Positions 44,869 through 54,930 are shown, numbered from the stretch's first letter. The stretch is 64,000 nt of DNA from Streptomyces chartreusis NRRL 3882 (GCF_900236475.1 NZ_LT963352.1:992001-1056000), one strand, 5' to 3'. Numbers and translations: made by a program. Notes: generated by a model from the sequence alone, not told the origin.

Positions 44869-47759
44869 CGGACACCACCACGGCCCTGGAGTCGCTGGCC
44901 TCGCGGCTTGCCGAGACCGCTCCCGGCCTGCGGGTGGAGACCGGCCCCGGATCCACCGGCCTCTACGCCTACGACGCCTCCAACTACCGGGTCCCGCCGA
45001 GGGCCGTGGTCTTCCCCCGCAGCGCCGACGACGTCGTCGCGGTGCTGCGGGCCTGCCGCGAGACGCGCGTCCCCGTCACCGCGCGAGGCGGCGGCACCAG
45101 CATGGCGGGCAACGCCGTCGGGCCCGGTGTCGTCCTGGACCTCTCCCGGTACATGAACCGGATCCTGGACATCGACCCGGTGGCGCGCACCGCCCGCGTC
45201 GAGGCCGGAGTGATCCTGGACGCGCTGCGCAGCGCGACCGCCCTGCACGGGCTCACCTTCGGACCCGACCCGTCCTCGCACAACCGCTGCACCATCGGCG
45301 GCATGATCGGCAACGACGCATGCGGCAACCGGTCAGTGCGGCACGGGCGCACCAGCGGGCACGTCGAGGCGCTGGAGATCGTGACGGCCGACGGCGTGCG
45401 GGCCGTCGCCGACCGGACCGGACTGCGGGCCGCCGACCCGGAGGACCGGGACGCCGTCCAGCGTGTCGCGGGTCTGGAAGCGGACCTGCGCCGCCTGATC
45501 GACGGCAACCTGGCGCCGGTCCGCACCGAGCTGGGCCGGGTACCGCGCCAGGTCTCCGGCTACCAGCTGCACCACCTGCTGCCCGAGCACGGCTTCGACG
45601 TGGCCCGCGCCCTGGTGGGCACCGAGGGCTCCTGTGCGGTCGTCACCGCAGCGACGGTCCGCCTGGTGGCGACCGCACAGTCTTCCACCTTGCTGACGCT
45701 CGGCTACGACGACGTGGTCGACGCCGCCGAGGACGTCCCCGAGATCCTGCGTTGGAACCCCACCGCCGTGGAGGGCATGGACGAGGCGATCGTCGCCACC
45801 ATGCGGGCCCGGCGTGGTCCGGACTCCGTCACCGGTCTCCCCGCGGGCCGTGCCTGGCTGTACGTCGAACTCGACGGCGACGACCAGGCGGTCGTCGACG
45901 CCCGCGCCGGCGAACTGCTGGACGCGCTCAAGGCACAGGGCCGGATGACCGGCGGGCGGGTCGTGCACAGCCCGGCCGAACGGCGCTCGCTGTGGCGGGT
46001 GCGTGAGGACGGGGCAGGGCTCGCCGCCCGCCTGGTCGACGGCGGGGAGTCCTGGCCCGGCTGGGAGGACGCGGCCGTCGCGCCCGAGGACCTGGCCGCC
46101 TACCTGCGTGACTTCCGCAAGCTGCTGGCCGCACACGGTCTGACTGGCGTGCTGTACGGCCACTTCGGCGCGGGCTGCGTCCACGTACGCATCGACTTCG
46201 ACCTCGCCACGGACGCGGGCCGAACCGCCACCCGGCGGTTCCTCTCCGAGGCCGCCACCCTGGTCGTGGAGCACGGCGGCACCCTCTCGGGCGAACACGG
46301 CGACGGGCGGGCCCGCGGCGAACTGCTGGAGGTCATGTACAGCCACCGGATGATCCGGGCGTTCGCCGCCTTCAAGGAGATCTTCGACCCGGAGGGGCTG
46401 CTCAACCCCGGCGTGATCGTCGACCCGGCACACCTCGACGCCGACCTCGCCCTGCGTGAACTCCCATTCCTGGACACGACGTTCACCTTTCCCCACGACG
46501 ACGACGGCTTCGCGGGCGCGGTGCGCCGCTGTGTCGGGGTCGGCCGCTGCCGCAGCGACGCGGGCGGCGTGATGTGTCCCAGCTACCGGGCCACGGGCGA
46601 AGAGAAGGACTCCACGCGGGGCCGGGCCCGGCTGCTCCAGGAGATGGTGCGGGGCGGAACCGTCCAGGACGGCTGGCGCTCCACGGAGGTGCGTGACGCC
46701 CTCGACCTGTGCCTGTCCTGCAAGGCCTGCTCCAGCGACTGCCCGGTCGGCGTCGACATGGCCACGTACAAGGCCGAGTTCCTGCACCAGCACTACAAGG
46801 GCAGAGTCAGACCCCGGTCCCACTACTCCCTGGGCTGGCTGCCGCTCACGTCCAAGCTCGTCGGGTACGCGGCCCGCCCGGTGAACCCGCTGCTGCGCGG
46901 ACCTGTCGGGAAGCTGCTCGCGCGCCTGGGCGGCGTGACCACGAAGCGCCGCATCCCCGCCTTCGCCTCCCGGCGTGCGCTGCGCCGGGCACTGCGCGCG
47001 GCCAGGACCGGCCAACCGGCGAAGACGCTGCTCTTCGTGGACAGCTTCACCCGCGCCTTCCGCCCCCAGGTGGCCGGGGCCGCGAGCCGCGTGCTCGCCG
47101 ACGCCGGCATCCCCTGCGCGGCGGAGGACGACTTGTGCTGTGGCCTGACATGGGTGAGCACCGGACAACTGTCACTCGCGCGCCGCATCATGGCCCGCAC
47201 CGTCGCCCGCCTTGACAACGGCGACGACCGGCCCATCGTCGTGGCCGAACCCAGCTGCGCCGCGGCGCTCAAGCGTGACGTGCCCGAGCTCCTCGGCACC
47301 GACGCCGCCCGGCGCGTCGCGGCCCGCGTCCACACCCTCACCGGAGCCCTGACCGACCTCGCGGTCCCCGGCTGGGCGCCCCCAACACTGCCGGACAGCG
47401 TCGTGCTGCAGACCCACTGCCACGAGTACGCCACCTTCAAGGGCCGCCACCCGCGCGACCTGCTCGGCCGCCTCGGTGTGGCGCAGGTCGACGAGGCCGA
47501 GGGCTGCTGCGGACTCGCCGGCAACTTCGGCTTCGAGGAACAGCACTACGACACCTCGATGGCCGTCGCCGACCTGGCCTTGAAGCCACGCCTCGACGAC
47601 ATCGACCCGCGCACACCGGCCGTCGTCGTGGCCGACGGCTTCAGCTGTGCCACCCAGATCGACCACCTCGCCGGAGACCGGGGCATCCGCGCCCTGCACC
47701 TCGCGGAACTGCTCGATCCCGCTGCCGACCGACCCGGACAACCAGGAGACAACTCATGA
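44865..47759 (+). CDS. FAD-linked / Fe-S 2-hydroxyacid dehydrogenase (YdiJ-like)
   Basis: A 964-residue three-part flavoprotein. An FAD-binding PCMH domain (about 40-270; PVTARGGGTSMAGN, GGMIGNDACGNRSV), an FAD-linked oxidase C-terminal domain (to about 540; GHFGAGCVHVRIDFDL, SGEHGDGRARGELL), two 4Fe-4S cysteine clusters (CVGVGRCR...MCPSYR; CLSCKACSSDCPVGVD at about 625), and a CCG/heterodisulfide-reductase-like domain (ADDLCCGLTW, EGCCGLAGNFG). Relatives such as E. coli YdiJ oxidise D-2-hydroxyglutarate; D-lactate or glycolate dehydrogenases are alternatives. Electrons go to quinone. ATG overlaps the HAD stub and the stop overlaps the dehydrogenase start. Confidence 0.9.
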   Translation: MTDTTTALESLASRLAETAPGLRVETGPGSTGLYAYDASNYRVPPRAVVFPRSADDVVAVLRACRETRVPVTARGGGTSMAGNAVGPGVVLDLSRYMNRILDIDPVARTARVEAGVILDALRSATALHGLTFGPDPSSHNRCTIGGMIGNDACGNRSVRHGRTSGHVEALEIVTADGVRAVADRTGLRAADPEDRDAVQRVAGLEADLRRLIDGNLAPVRTELGRVPRQVSGYQLHHLLPEHGFDVARALVGTEGSCAVVTAATVRLVATAQSSTLLTLGYDDVVDAAEDVPEILRWNPTAVEGMDEAIVATMRARRGPDSVTGLPAGRAWLYVELDGDDQAVVDARAGELLDALKAQGRMTGGRVVHSPAERRSLWRVREDGAGLAARLVDGGESWPGWEDAAVAPEDLAAYLRDFRKLLAAHGLTGVLYGHFGAGCVHVRIDFDLATDAGRTATRRFLSEAATLVVEHGGTLSGEHGDGRARGELLEVMYSHRMIRAFAAFKEIFDPEGLLNPGVIVDPAHLDADLALRELPFLDTTFTFPHDDDGFAGAVRRCVGVGRCRSDAGGVMCPSYRATGEEKDSTRGRARLLQEMVRGGTVQDGWRSTEVRDALDLCLSCKACSSDCPVGVDMATYKAEFLHQHYKGRVRPRSHYSLGWLPLTSKLVGYAARPVNPLLRGPVGKLLARLGGVTTKRRIPAFASRRALRRALRAARTGQPAKTLLFVDSFTRAFRPQVAGAASRVLADAGIPCAAEDDLCCGLTWVSTGQLSLARRIMARTVARLDNGDDRPIVVAEPSCAAALKRDVPELLGTDAARRVAARVHTLTGALTDLAVPGWAPPTLPDSVVLQTHCHEYATFKGRHPRDLLGRLGVAQVDEAEGCCGLAGNFGFEEQHYDTSMAVADLALKPRLDDIDPRTPAVVVADGFSCATQIDHLAGDRGIRALHLAELLDPAADRPGQPGDNS

Positions 47760-49195
47760 CCGACACGCCCACGCAGTTGTTCATCGGCGGCGCCTGGGTG
47801 GACGCCTCGGACGGCGCCACCATGCCCGTCGACGACCCGGCGACCGGCGAGGTCCTCTGCCATGTCGCCGACGCGGGTCCCAAGGACGCCAAGCTCGCCG
47901 AGGAAGCGGCCGTGCAGGCGCAGGAGGCGTGGGCGCGTACGGCGCCCCGGGCGCGCAGCGAGATCCTGCGCCGCGCCCACGAGCTCATCATCGAGCGCAC
48001 CGACGTGCTTGCCCACCTGATGACGTCCGAGATGGGCAAGCCGCTCGCCGAGGCCAGGGGAGAGGTGGCCTACGCGGCCGAGTTCTTCCGCTGGTTCTCC
48101 GAGGAGGCCGTCCGTATCGACGGCGGCTTCACCACCTTGCCGGACGGCCGCAACCGCATGCTGCTCTCCCGCCGCCCGGTCGGCCCCTGCCTGCTGATCA
48201 CCCCGTGGAACTTCCCGCTGGCGATGGGCACCCGCAAGATCGGCCCGGCGATCGCCGCCGGCTGCACGATGATCCTCAAGCCGGCCCCGCAGACCCCGCT
48301 CTCCAGCCTCGCCCTCGCCGCGATCCTCAAGGAGGCCGGGCTGCCGGACGGAGTGCTGAACGTCGTCACCACCTCCCGCGCCGGAGAGGTCTGCGAACCG
48401 CTCCTGCGCGGCGGGCGGATCCGCAAGCTTTCCTTCACCGGCTCCACGGCCGTCGGACAGCTGCTCCTCGCCCAGAGCGCGGAGGCGGTCGTACGGACCT
48501 CGATGGAGCTGGGCGGCAACGCGCCGTTCCTCGTCTTCGAGGACGCCGACCTGGACAAGGCCGTCGACGGCGCGATGGTCGCCAAGATGCGCAACATGGG
48601 CGAGGCATGCACGGCCGCCAACCGCTTCTTCGTGCACCGCTCGGTGGCGGAGGAGTTCGGGCGCCGGCTGGCCGAGCGGATGGGCGCGCTGGTCGTCGGT
48701 CCGGGCACCCGGGACGGCGTCGACGTCGGCCCCCTGATCGACAGGAGGGGACGCGCCAAGGTGGAGGAGCTCGTCGCCGACGCGGTGGAGCGCGGGGCGC
48801 ACGTGCTCGTCGGCGGGCGTACACCCGAAGGCCCCGGCTGCTTCTACCCGCCGACCGTACTGGCCGATGTCGATCCCGGCAGCCGCCTGATGGACACGGA
48901 GATCTTCGGCCCGGTCGCAGCGATCCTCACCTTCGACGAAGAGGACGAGGTGATCCGCCGTGCCAACGACACCCCCTGGGGCCTGGTCGGCTACGTCTTC
49001 ACCGAGGGCCTCGACCGTGCCCTGCGGGTGAGCGAGCGGCTGGAGGTGGGCATGGTGGGGCTGAACACGGGCCTCGTGTCCAACCCGGCCGCACCCTTCG
49101 GCGGCGTCAAGCAGTCCGGGCTGGGCCGCGAGGGCGGCCGGGTCGGGATCGACGAGTTCCTGGAGTACCAGTACCTCGCGGTGCCCGTGAGCTGA
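47756..49195 (+). CDS. gabD: NAD(P)-dependent succinate-semialdehyde dehydrogenase type aldehyde dehydrogenase
   Basis: A 479-residue aldehyde dehydrogenase: PWNFPLAMGTRKIGPAIAAG, FTGSTAVGQLLL (cofactor), ELGGNAPFLVFEDADLD (general base Glu) and catalytic Cys in NMGEACTAANRFF near residue 285. EMGKPLAEARGEVAYAAEFFRW is characteristic of GabD. Translationally coupled to the flavoprotein (ATGA). It would oxidise succinic semialdehyde or a related aminoaldehyde such as aminoadipate semialdehyde, the expected product of the kinase/phospho-lyase pair. Substrate breadth of this family is wide. Confidence 0.9.
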   Translation: MTDTPTQLFIGGAWVDASDGATMPVDDPATGEVLCHVADAGPKDAKLAEEAAVQAQEAWARTAPRARSEILRRAHELIIERTDVLAHLMTSEMGKPLAEARGEVAYAAEFFRWFSEEAVRIDGGFTTLPDGRNRMLLSRRPVGPCLLITPWNFPLAMGTRKIGPAIAAGCTMILKPAPQTPLSSLALAAILKEAGLPDGVLNVVTTSRAGEVCEPLLRGGRIRKLSFTGSTAVGQLLLAQSAEAVVRTSMELGGNAPFLVFEDADLDKAVDGAMVAKMRNMGEACTAANRFFVHRSVAEEFGRRLAERMGALVVGPGTRDGVDVGPLIDRRGRAKVEELVADAVERGAHVLVGGRTPEGPGCFYPPTVLADVDPGSRLMDTEIFGPVAAILTFDEEDEVIRRANDTPWGLVGYVFTEGLDRALRVSERLEVGMVGLNTGLVSNPAAPFGGVKQSGLGREGGRVGIDEFLEYQYLAVPVS

Positions 49196-49352
49196 CGGCG
49201 GTCATGCGCTGACCGGCGCCTCAGCAGCACCGCGAAGGGCCTCATCGTTTTCCCGAACCCAAGGAGAAGAGAACATGTCGTCCTGAAGACAATCGACACC
49301 CGTCCCTCCTTCAGGCCGCGCAAGAATCCGGACCACTCCCGTAACGCCTGAT

Positions 49353-49624
49353 TTCCGGCGACCCCATGTTCAGGACCTGGGCCCAAGAGTCGCCGGGGAG
49401 TCGATCCATACGGGAGTCTGGGAGGCGCGCCCGGCGAGATGCGCTCGATCAAGGGCGAGAGGTTCGAGTTCTGCCACATCCTCGCCGGCATCGTCGAACT
49501 CACGCCGGAAGGTGGCAAGCCGGTGGTTCACAAGGCGGGCGACAGCTTTGTCATGAAGCCGGGCTTCGTCGGCGCGTGGAAGACCATCGAAACCGTGCGC
49601 AAGATCTACGTGACCGTGAAGTGA
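49353..49624 (+). pseudogene. Cupin-domain (DUF861-type) protein with frameshift
   Basis: VAGESIHTGVWEARPG is in one frame and, after loss of one base in a run of G/C near 49430, EMRSIKGERFEFCHILAGIVELTPEGG and AGDSFVMKPGFVGAWKTIETV continue to a normal stop. Joined they make a ~90-residue cupin of the COG3450 type, found near amine and ureidoglycine catabolic genes. The last 61 codons have a start and could be expressed alone but lack the first strands. Confidence 0.6.
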
Positions 49625-49660
49625 TGCCGACGCGCGATGCCCGCGGCGCCGGGACCGTCG

Positions 49661-49990
49661 TCAGGCCAGGTGCCGGGCGGTGATCTCCGCCACCGTCTCG
49701 GCGACCAGCCGGCCCAGTTCGGGCTCACGCGGCCGAGCTCCGCGCGCAGCTGCCCCGGGCCGGTAATGGTCTCCTCGCCGTAGCCCTCCAGCGTCCCCGC
49801 GGTGACCTCGGCTATCTCGGACTTCCCCAGATACGCCAGGACGGCGTTCCCGGAGGCTGTGGCGTGCAGGGGCGGGGTGTCGCCGATGGCGTACGGCGTG
49901 GTCGAGGCGGTTGACGACGACCATGCACTGCAGGGCGTCGGGCACCGACAGGTGGACGGTCTTGTGGCGAACCATGGGTTCCTGGACTGC
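49661..49990 (-). pseudogene. C-terminal remnant of an IclR-family regulator
   Basis: KTVHLSVPDALQCMVVVNRLD, then with a frame change TPPLHATASGNAVLAYLGKSEIAEV, and again shifted ELGRLVAETVAEITARHL. PLHATASGxAxLAYL is the effector-domain hallmark of IclR regulators. The winged helix is missing. Confidence 0.6.
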
Positions 49991-50077
49991 GGCGACAGGC
50001 TGGAGCCCTGCAGTGCGGCAGGGCGTACGGCCAGGACGTGGGCGCCGATCTCCCAGCGCCTGGTGTCCTTTTACTTG

Positions 50078-50328
50078 GTCGAGGCGAACCAGGGCTGGGC
50101 GTTCGTGCAGATGTCCGGTGTGCTCAAGCGGATCGCCGTCAAGTTGTCCAAGAGCTGCTACGACCTGCGCCTGCTGACGCTCCGGCGCAGCGCCTCGTCG
50201 CCAAAGAGGCCCTTCAGCGAACGGGGTGTCGCCGAACCCGCCTGGAGAAGGGTTTGTTGCCCGCCGAGACCCTGGCCGACCTGCTCCGTCCGGAGGCCGT
50301 CGCGGGCAGCAGCCAGGTTCTGGCCTGA
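50078..50328 (+). pseudogene. C-terminal remnant of an aspartase/fumarase-family lyase
   Basis: VEANQGWAFVQMSGVLKRIAVKLSK with CYDLRLL in one frame, and in another GLLPAETLADLLRPEAV before a stop. The order matches the last third of aspartate ammonia-lyases (LRRLAVKLSKICNDLRLL... followed by the LL-pE-LdxLLxP ending). The active-site GS loop is deleted. Confidence 0.5.
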
Positions 50329-50356
50329 GGTGCGCACGGGCCGATGGCCACAACGG

Positions 50357-53167
50357 TCACCAGTCCGCGTCGCTCCATTGGTCCAGCAGCACGTCGGCCA
50401 TGTCCGCGGCAGGTTCAGTCGCCTGGCTGTTGAGTGACTGCTCGGTCCAGATCACTTTGCCGCGAGGCACGTAACGGGTGCCCCATCGCTGCGTGAACTG
50501 AGCAACCAGGAACAACCCCCGCCCTCCTTCGTCGGTGTCGGCCGCCCGGCGCAGGTGCGGTGAGGTGCTGCTGCCATCGGAGACCTCACAGATCAGGCTG
50601 GGGCCGTCCCGCAGAATCCGCAGCTGCCTCGGCTCGGTGCCGTAGCGGATGGCATTGGTCACCAGCTCGCTGATCACGAGTTCGGTGGAGAAGGTGAGCT
50701 CCTCCAGTCCCCACTCTTCCAACCGGCGGGCGACCTGGGCTCGGATCCCGGCGACGGCGGCGGGATCACCGGGGACGTCCCAGTCGGCGACCTGGGAAGG
50801 ATCCAGCAGGCGCAATCGGGCGACGAGCAGGGCGATGTCGTCGCTCGGGCGGGCAGGCAGCAGGGCGTCGAGGACGGCCTGACAGGTCTCTTCCGGGGTC
50901 CGGCCGGGGCCTTGCAGGGCCTCGCGCAGCATGTCGAGGCCGGTGTCGATGTCCCGGTGCCGGTCCTCGACGAGACCGTCGGTGTACAGGACAAGCTGGG
51001 AGCCCTCGGGCAGCGTGAACTCGGCGCTCTCGAAGGGCAGGGCGCCGCCCAGGCCGAGCGGCGGGGACACCGGCACCTGCAACTGCTCGACCCTGCCGTC
51101 CGGGTGTACCAGGGCGGGGCCCGGGTGCCCGGACCTGGCCAGTGAGCACAGCCCGGCCACCGGGTCGTAGACGGCGTACAGGCAGGTCGCCCCCGTGATT
51201 CCTTCGCCGTCGGCCCCTTCGCTGTCGACTCGGGTGACCAATTCGTCGAGGTGTCTGATCAGCTCGTCCGGAGACAGATCGAGGGAGGAGAAGGTACGCA
51301 CCGCGGTGCGTAGCCGGCCCATGGTGGCCGCGGCGTGCAGGCCGTGGCCGACCACGTCGCCGACCACCAGCGCGACCCGGGCACCGGGCAGCGGGATGAC
51401 ATCGAACCAGTCGCCGCCTACACCGGCCCGGGCAGGCAGGTAACGGTGGGCGACCTCTACGGCGGACTGCTCGGGCACGGTACGGGGCAAGAGGCTGCGC
51501 TGCAGGGTTACGGCGAGGGCATGCTCGCGGGTGTAGCGGCGGGCGTTGTCGATGGCCACCGCCGCCCGGGCGGCGAGCTCCTCGGCGAAGGCCCGGTCCT
51601 CTTCCTCGAAGGCGTTCTGTTCCGCACGCCAGAAGTTGACCACGCCCAGCACCACGCCGCGGGCCTGGAGCGGCACGGTGATCAAGGAGTGGAGGCCGGA
51701 ATCCAGGATGCGCCGGGCTCGTTCGGGGTCCTGGGCTCGCCAGCCGTGGGAGGCAGTCAGGTCGGCATCAAGGACGGCCTGGCCGCGCTGGATGCTCAGA
51801 GTCAGGGGGTTGCTGGGCACGAAGTGGATCAGCTCGCCCACCGGGAACAGGGGCCAGGACCCCTGGACGCTGTGAACCGCCGTGCGGCGCATCTTGAGGT
51901 CCGGGTCGGTTGGCTCATCACCCTCCAGGACCGGATTCTGCAGGTCGACGGTGACGACGTCGGCGAATCGGGGGACCGCTACCTCGGCCAGTTCCTGGGC
52001 GGTGCGCACCACATCCAGCGTGGTGCCGATCCGCACCCCTGCCTCGTACAACAGGCGCAGCCGCTCCCTGGCCAGGTCTGCCCGGCCCGACAGTGCCCGC
52101 AGCTCCGTGGTGTCGCGCAGCGTGGCCACGCTGCCTTGCCCGCCGCCTTGGTGGTCGACCGGCCGTATGTTGACAGCCAATAGACGGTCGCCGGTCAGGT
52201 GGACCTCGTCGGTGGCTGTCCGGCCCGAACCCAGCAGCTCGGCGGTGTCGGCCTCCAGGCCGAGATCGGTGACGCGGCGTTGCTCGGCGTCCGCGGGCAG
52301 ATCCAGCAGTCGCCGTGCCTCGTCGTTGGCCAGCAGCAGCAGCCCGTCACCTCCGATGATCAGGACCCCTTCCCGCACCGAGTGCAGCACCGCGTCATGA
52401 TGCTCGTACATGCGGGTCATCTCGGAAGGATCCAGGCCGCGGGTCTGCCGCCGCAACCGCCAGGAGACCAATGCCGTCCCGCCCGCGGCGACCGCCAGTG
52501 CGCCGCCGGCGAATCCGAGCAGCTTTGGAAACTGCTCCCGCACCACGTCGTTCACACTGGCCACCGTGATCCCGACGGACACGAACCCCACGATCGTCTT
52601 CCCGCCGGTGTCGTAAACGGGGATCGTCGAGTCCACGGAGAGGCCGAGACTGCCCTCGAAGGTCTGGGTGAAGGGTCTGTCGACGGTTTGGCCCTCGCGG
52701 AGGGCGAAGATCTGCTTCCCGATCAGTTTCGGGTCGGGGTGGGTCCAGCGGAAGCCCTGGGGATTGAAGGCGACGACGTAGTCGACCCCGGCCCTTTTCC
52801 GGGCTTCCTCCGCCCGTGGCTGCAGCAGCGCACTGGCGTTCTTGGATCTCATGGCGGCCAGCGTTCCCGGAGCGTGGGCGAAGCCCTCGGCGACTCCGAA
52901 CGTCAGGTGCCGGGCCTGCTGCATGGTCGAGTTCCGGGCCTGCACCACGAGTGCCACTCCCGCGGCTGCGGCGAAGAGCACCATGATGACCAGCTGTAGC
53001 AGGAACACCTGGCCCGCGACGCTGAGTACCTTGGGCGAGCTGAAGCGCGGCCCCGAACGGCGCCCGCTGGACTCCTCGTGCCGTTGAGGGGCATCCGCCG
53101 AACGGCGACGCAGGCCGCTGCGTGTGCGGGGCCGTGAAGCCGGGAAACGACCAAAATGTCTGACCAT
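50357..53167 (-). CDS. Membrane sensor-PAS-GAF-SpoIIE phosphatase-HATPase regulator
   Basis: A 936-residue protein. Transmembrane helix at about 52-76, an extracytoplasmic CitA/DcuS-type PAS domain at 78-205 (VDYVVAFNPQGFRWTHPDPKLIG), a second helix at about 210-232, cytoplasmic PAS (245-360; VREGVLIIGGDGLLLLAN), GAF (380-545), PP2C/SpoIIE phosphatase (560-780; GGDWFDVIPLPGARV, VLYTDGLVED) and HATPase_c (800-920; ELVISELVTNAIRYG). The extracellular PAS may sense a carboxylic acid, as in CitA. ATG at 53167 lies only one base after AGGAGG, so the true start may be slightly different. Not clearly part of the catabolic island. Confidence 0.9.
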   Translation of the reverse strand: MVRHFGRFPASRPRTRSGLRRRSADAPQRHEESSGRRSGPRFSSPKVLSVAGQVFLLQLVIMVLFAAAAGVALVVQARNSTMQQARHLTFGVAEGFAHAPGTLAAMRSKNASALLQPRAEEARKRAGVDYVVAFNPQGFRWTHPDPKLIGKQIFALREGQTVDRPFTQTFEGSLGLSVDSTIPVYDTGGKTIVGFVSVGITVASVNDVVREQFPKLLGFAGGALAVAAGGTALVSWRLRRQTRGLDPSEMTRMYEHHDAVLHSVREGVLIIGGDGLLLLANDEARRLLDLPADAEQRRVTDLGLEADTAELLGSGRTATDEVHLTGDRLLAVNIRPVDHQGGGQGSVATLRDTTELRALSGRADLARERLRLLYEAGVRIGTTLDVVRTAQELAEVAVPRFADVVTVDLQNPVLEGDEPTDPDLKMRRTAVHSVQGSWPLFPVGELIHFVPSNPLTLSIQRGQAVLDADLTASHGWRAQDPERARRILDSGLHSLITVPLQARGVVLGVVNFWRAEQNAFEEEDRAFAEELAARAAVAIDNARRYTREHALAVTLQRSLLPRTVPEQSAVEVAHRYLPARAGVGGDWFDVIPLPGARVALVVGDVVGHGLHAAATMGRLRTAVRTFSSLDLSPDELIRHLDELVTRVDSEGADGEGITGATCLYAVYDPVAGLCSLARSGHPGPALVHPDGRVEQLQVPVSPPLGLGGALPFESAEFTLPEGSQLVLYTDGLVEDRHRDIDTGLDMLREALQGPGRTPEETCQAVLDALLPARPSDDIALLVARLRLLDPSQVADWDVPGDPAAVAGIRAQVARRLEEWGLEELTFSTELVISELVTNAIRYGTEPRQLRILRDGPSLICEVSDGSSTSPHLRRAADTDEGGRGLFLVAQFTQRWGTRYVPRGKVIWTEQSLNSQATEPAADMADVLLDQWSDADW

Positions 53168-53288
53168 GCCTCCTCATCTCATACAGTCACATCCAGGCAT
53201 AAGATCTTGGGACCAGGAGCGGTCGATCTCGACTGCCCGCTTCCTGTCAGTCAGGCCCATGGCTCGGAGTTCCGAACGCTCGTCGAGT

Positions 53289-54383
53289 TCAGGCGCGCAC
53301 CCATTCCTGCCAGCGCTTCGCCACGGAGTCCCGGTTCTTGAGCCACCACTCGACGTCCAGGTCGAAGCCGGACAGCAGGTGGCCGGGGGTGCTCGGCAGG
53401 TTCGTGGCGGTGGCCTCGGAGAGATGTCCGTAGGCGGCCGGCACAACAGGGCCATTGGGGTAGATCCGGGCGAAGCCGGCCTGCACCTCGGGCCGCAGGG
53501 CGAAATCGATGAGCCGGTAGGCCGCGTCGGGATTGGCGGCCCCTTTGGGGATTCCGTAGCCGCTGCTCTGCCTGCGGGCGCCGTTCCACGCGCAGGCGAG
53601 TGGGACGCCGCGCTGGATCGGATCGCTGATGCGGCCGTTCCAGACGCTGGAGGCAACGACCTCCTTGCGCTCCAGCAGTTCACCCGGTACAGCGCCGCTG
53701 TCCCAGAATGTCCGGACAGAGCCTTTGATCTCGTTCAGGGCTTTGAAGGCACGGTCCACGTCGAGGGGGTACAGCTTGTCGAGTGGTACGCCGTCGGCGA
53801 TGAGAGCGAACTCCAGCTCCGGATAATCCATCGAGCTCTGCAGCGCGCGGCTGCCCGGGAATGCCCTGGTGTCCCAGAAGTCCGCCCAGGTTTCGGGCCT
53901 CTTCCCCGCGAAGGCGTCAGTGCGGTACGCCAAGACGCTGGCCCAGTAGTTCTTGCCGACACCGTGGGAGGCGAGCAGGGATTTGGCGATTCCCGCATTA
54001 TCGGCGTTCTTCAGCCGGTCGTAGTCCAGTTCCTCGGAAGCGCCCTCCTGCTGGAAGTACATCAGGAGGACCATGTCGATGTCCATGGCGTCGAACTGCG
54101 GTCGGCCCGCCTTCATCTCGGTGAGCATCTGCGCGTGCAGGATGTTCACCACATTGATCTGGATGCCGGTCTCTTTTGTGAACGGGTCGTAGATGGCCTT
54201 CCGGTTCGCCTCACCATAAGAGCCCCCGCTGTCCCGGACGACGAGCAGCTTGGGGTTCTTGGGCCTGGAGGTATTCCGGTCGGCGCGGGTCTCGCACGCG
54301 GTGAGCGAGGTCGCGGCGATGCCTGCCGCAATTCCGCCGACTCCACGCAGGAACGCCCTGCGGTCGACTCGAACGTCTGTCAC
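53289..54383 (-). CDS. PotD-like substrate-binding protein, Tat-exported, orphan
   Basis: A 364-residue family 1 binding protein related to spermidine/putrescine PotD. The start is GTG 54383 with GGAGG six bases before. The signal has a twin-arginine motif DRRAFLRGVGG and a possible lipobox SLTAC. Mature motifs: KLLVVRDSGGSYGEANRKAIYDPFTKETGI, WADFWDTRAFPGSRALQ and AWNGARRQSSGYGIPKGAANPDAAYRLIDFAL. No permease or ATPase lies nearby, so it must use a distant transporter or act as a sensor. Context in an amine island supports a polyamine-like ligand. Confidence 0.85.
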   Translation of the reverse strand: MTDVRVDRRAFLRGVGGIAAGIAATSLTACETRADRNTSRPKNPKLLVVRDSGGSYGEANRKAIYDPFTKETGIQINVVNILHAQMLTEMKAGRPQFDAMDIDMVLLMYFQQEGASEELDYDRLKNADNAGIAKSLLASHGVGKNYWASVLAYRTDAFAGKRPETWADFWDTRAFPGSRALQSSMDYPELEFALIADGVPLDKLYPLDVDRAFKALNEIKGSVRTFWDSGAVPGELLERKEVVASSVWNGRISDPIQRGVPLACAWNGARRQSSGYGIPKGAANPDAAYRLIDFALRPEVQAGFARIYPNGPVVPAAYGHLSEATATNLPSTPGHLLSGFDLDVEWWLKNRDSVAKRWQEWVRA

Positions 54384-54600
54384 CGTCTGCCTCCCGTGAG
54401 TCGGGTTGCGGCGCCCACCGGCGGGGCTGTTCACGGGGGTGCCGCCGACGCTCGTTGCATGGCGGAAGCCGGACATGAGTCAGCCGGGGCGAGGGTGAGC
54501 CCGGTCACGTCATGGTAGAGCCATCCGCGACCACGACGTGACCTCGTAGTCCGCAGCAACCTCACTGGTTATGAATTCACCTACCGATGGAGGTCAAGCG
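54384..54600. other. Upstream region of the binding protein
   Basis: No gene. Contains AT-rich GAATTCACCTACCGATGG near 54570. Confidence 0.3.
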
Positions 54601-54602
54601 GC

Positions 54603-54930
54603 TTGCCTTACATGCTGAGCGAGCAGCCCTGCCCTCTCTGGTACGTATGCGCTCGGCCGCGATCTACTGGCCCGCCTGGGCCACGGCGCGCTGCGTGCGG
54701 TGGGTATGGCCCTCGCGGTGACAGCGGTGTGCACGGTCACCGGGCTGAGGCTCGGCATGGCGGCGCAGGTGGGCGCAGGCCTGACGCACATGGTGTCGAC
54801 ATTTGCCGGCGGTCCTCGCTGGAATGCTGACCACCGCGGCGACCGGGCCGTCCGCCTGGGGTGCCGGCCTTGCGGTCTGCCTGGTCGGCTGGACACGTTA
54901 CCGTTCAGGCCACCGCCCCGCTCGAACAGG
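54603..54930 (+). pseudogene. Remnant of a multi-pass membrane transporter
   Basis: Two frames encode hydrophobic segments LGHGALRAVGMALAVTAVCTVTG and LAGMLTTAATGPSAWGAGLAVCLVGWTRYRSG, consistent with the end of an MFS-like transporter or efflux protein. No loop motifs remain. Confidence 0.35.

Noticed and set aside
49439..49624. Short cupin as an intact gene
   Set aside because: The preceding frame encodes the missing first strands, so a frameshift in a longer gene is the better explanation.
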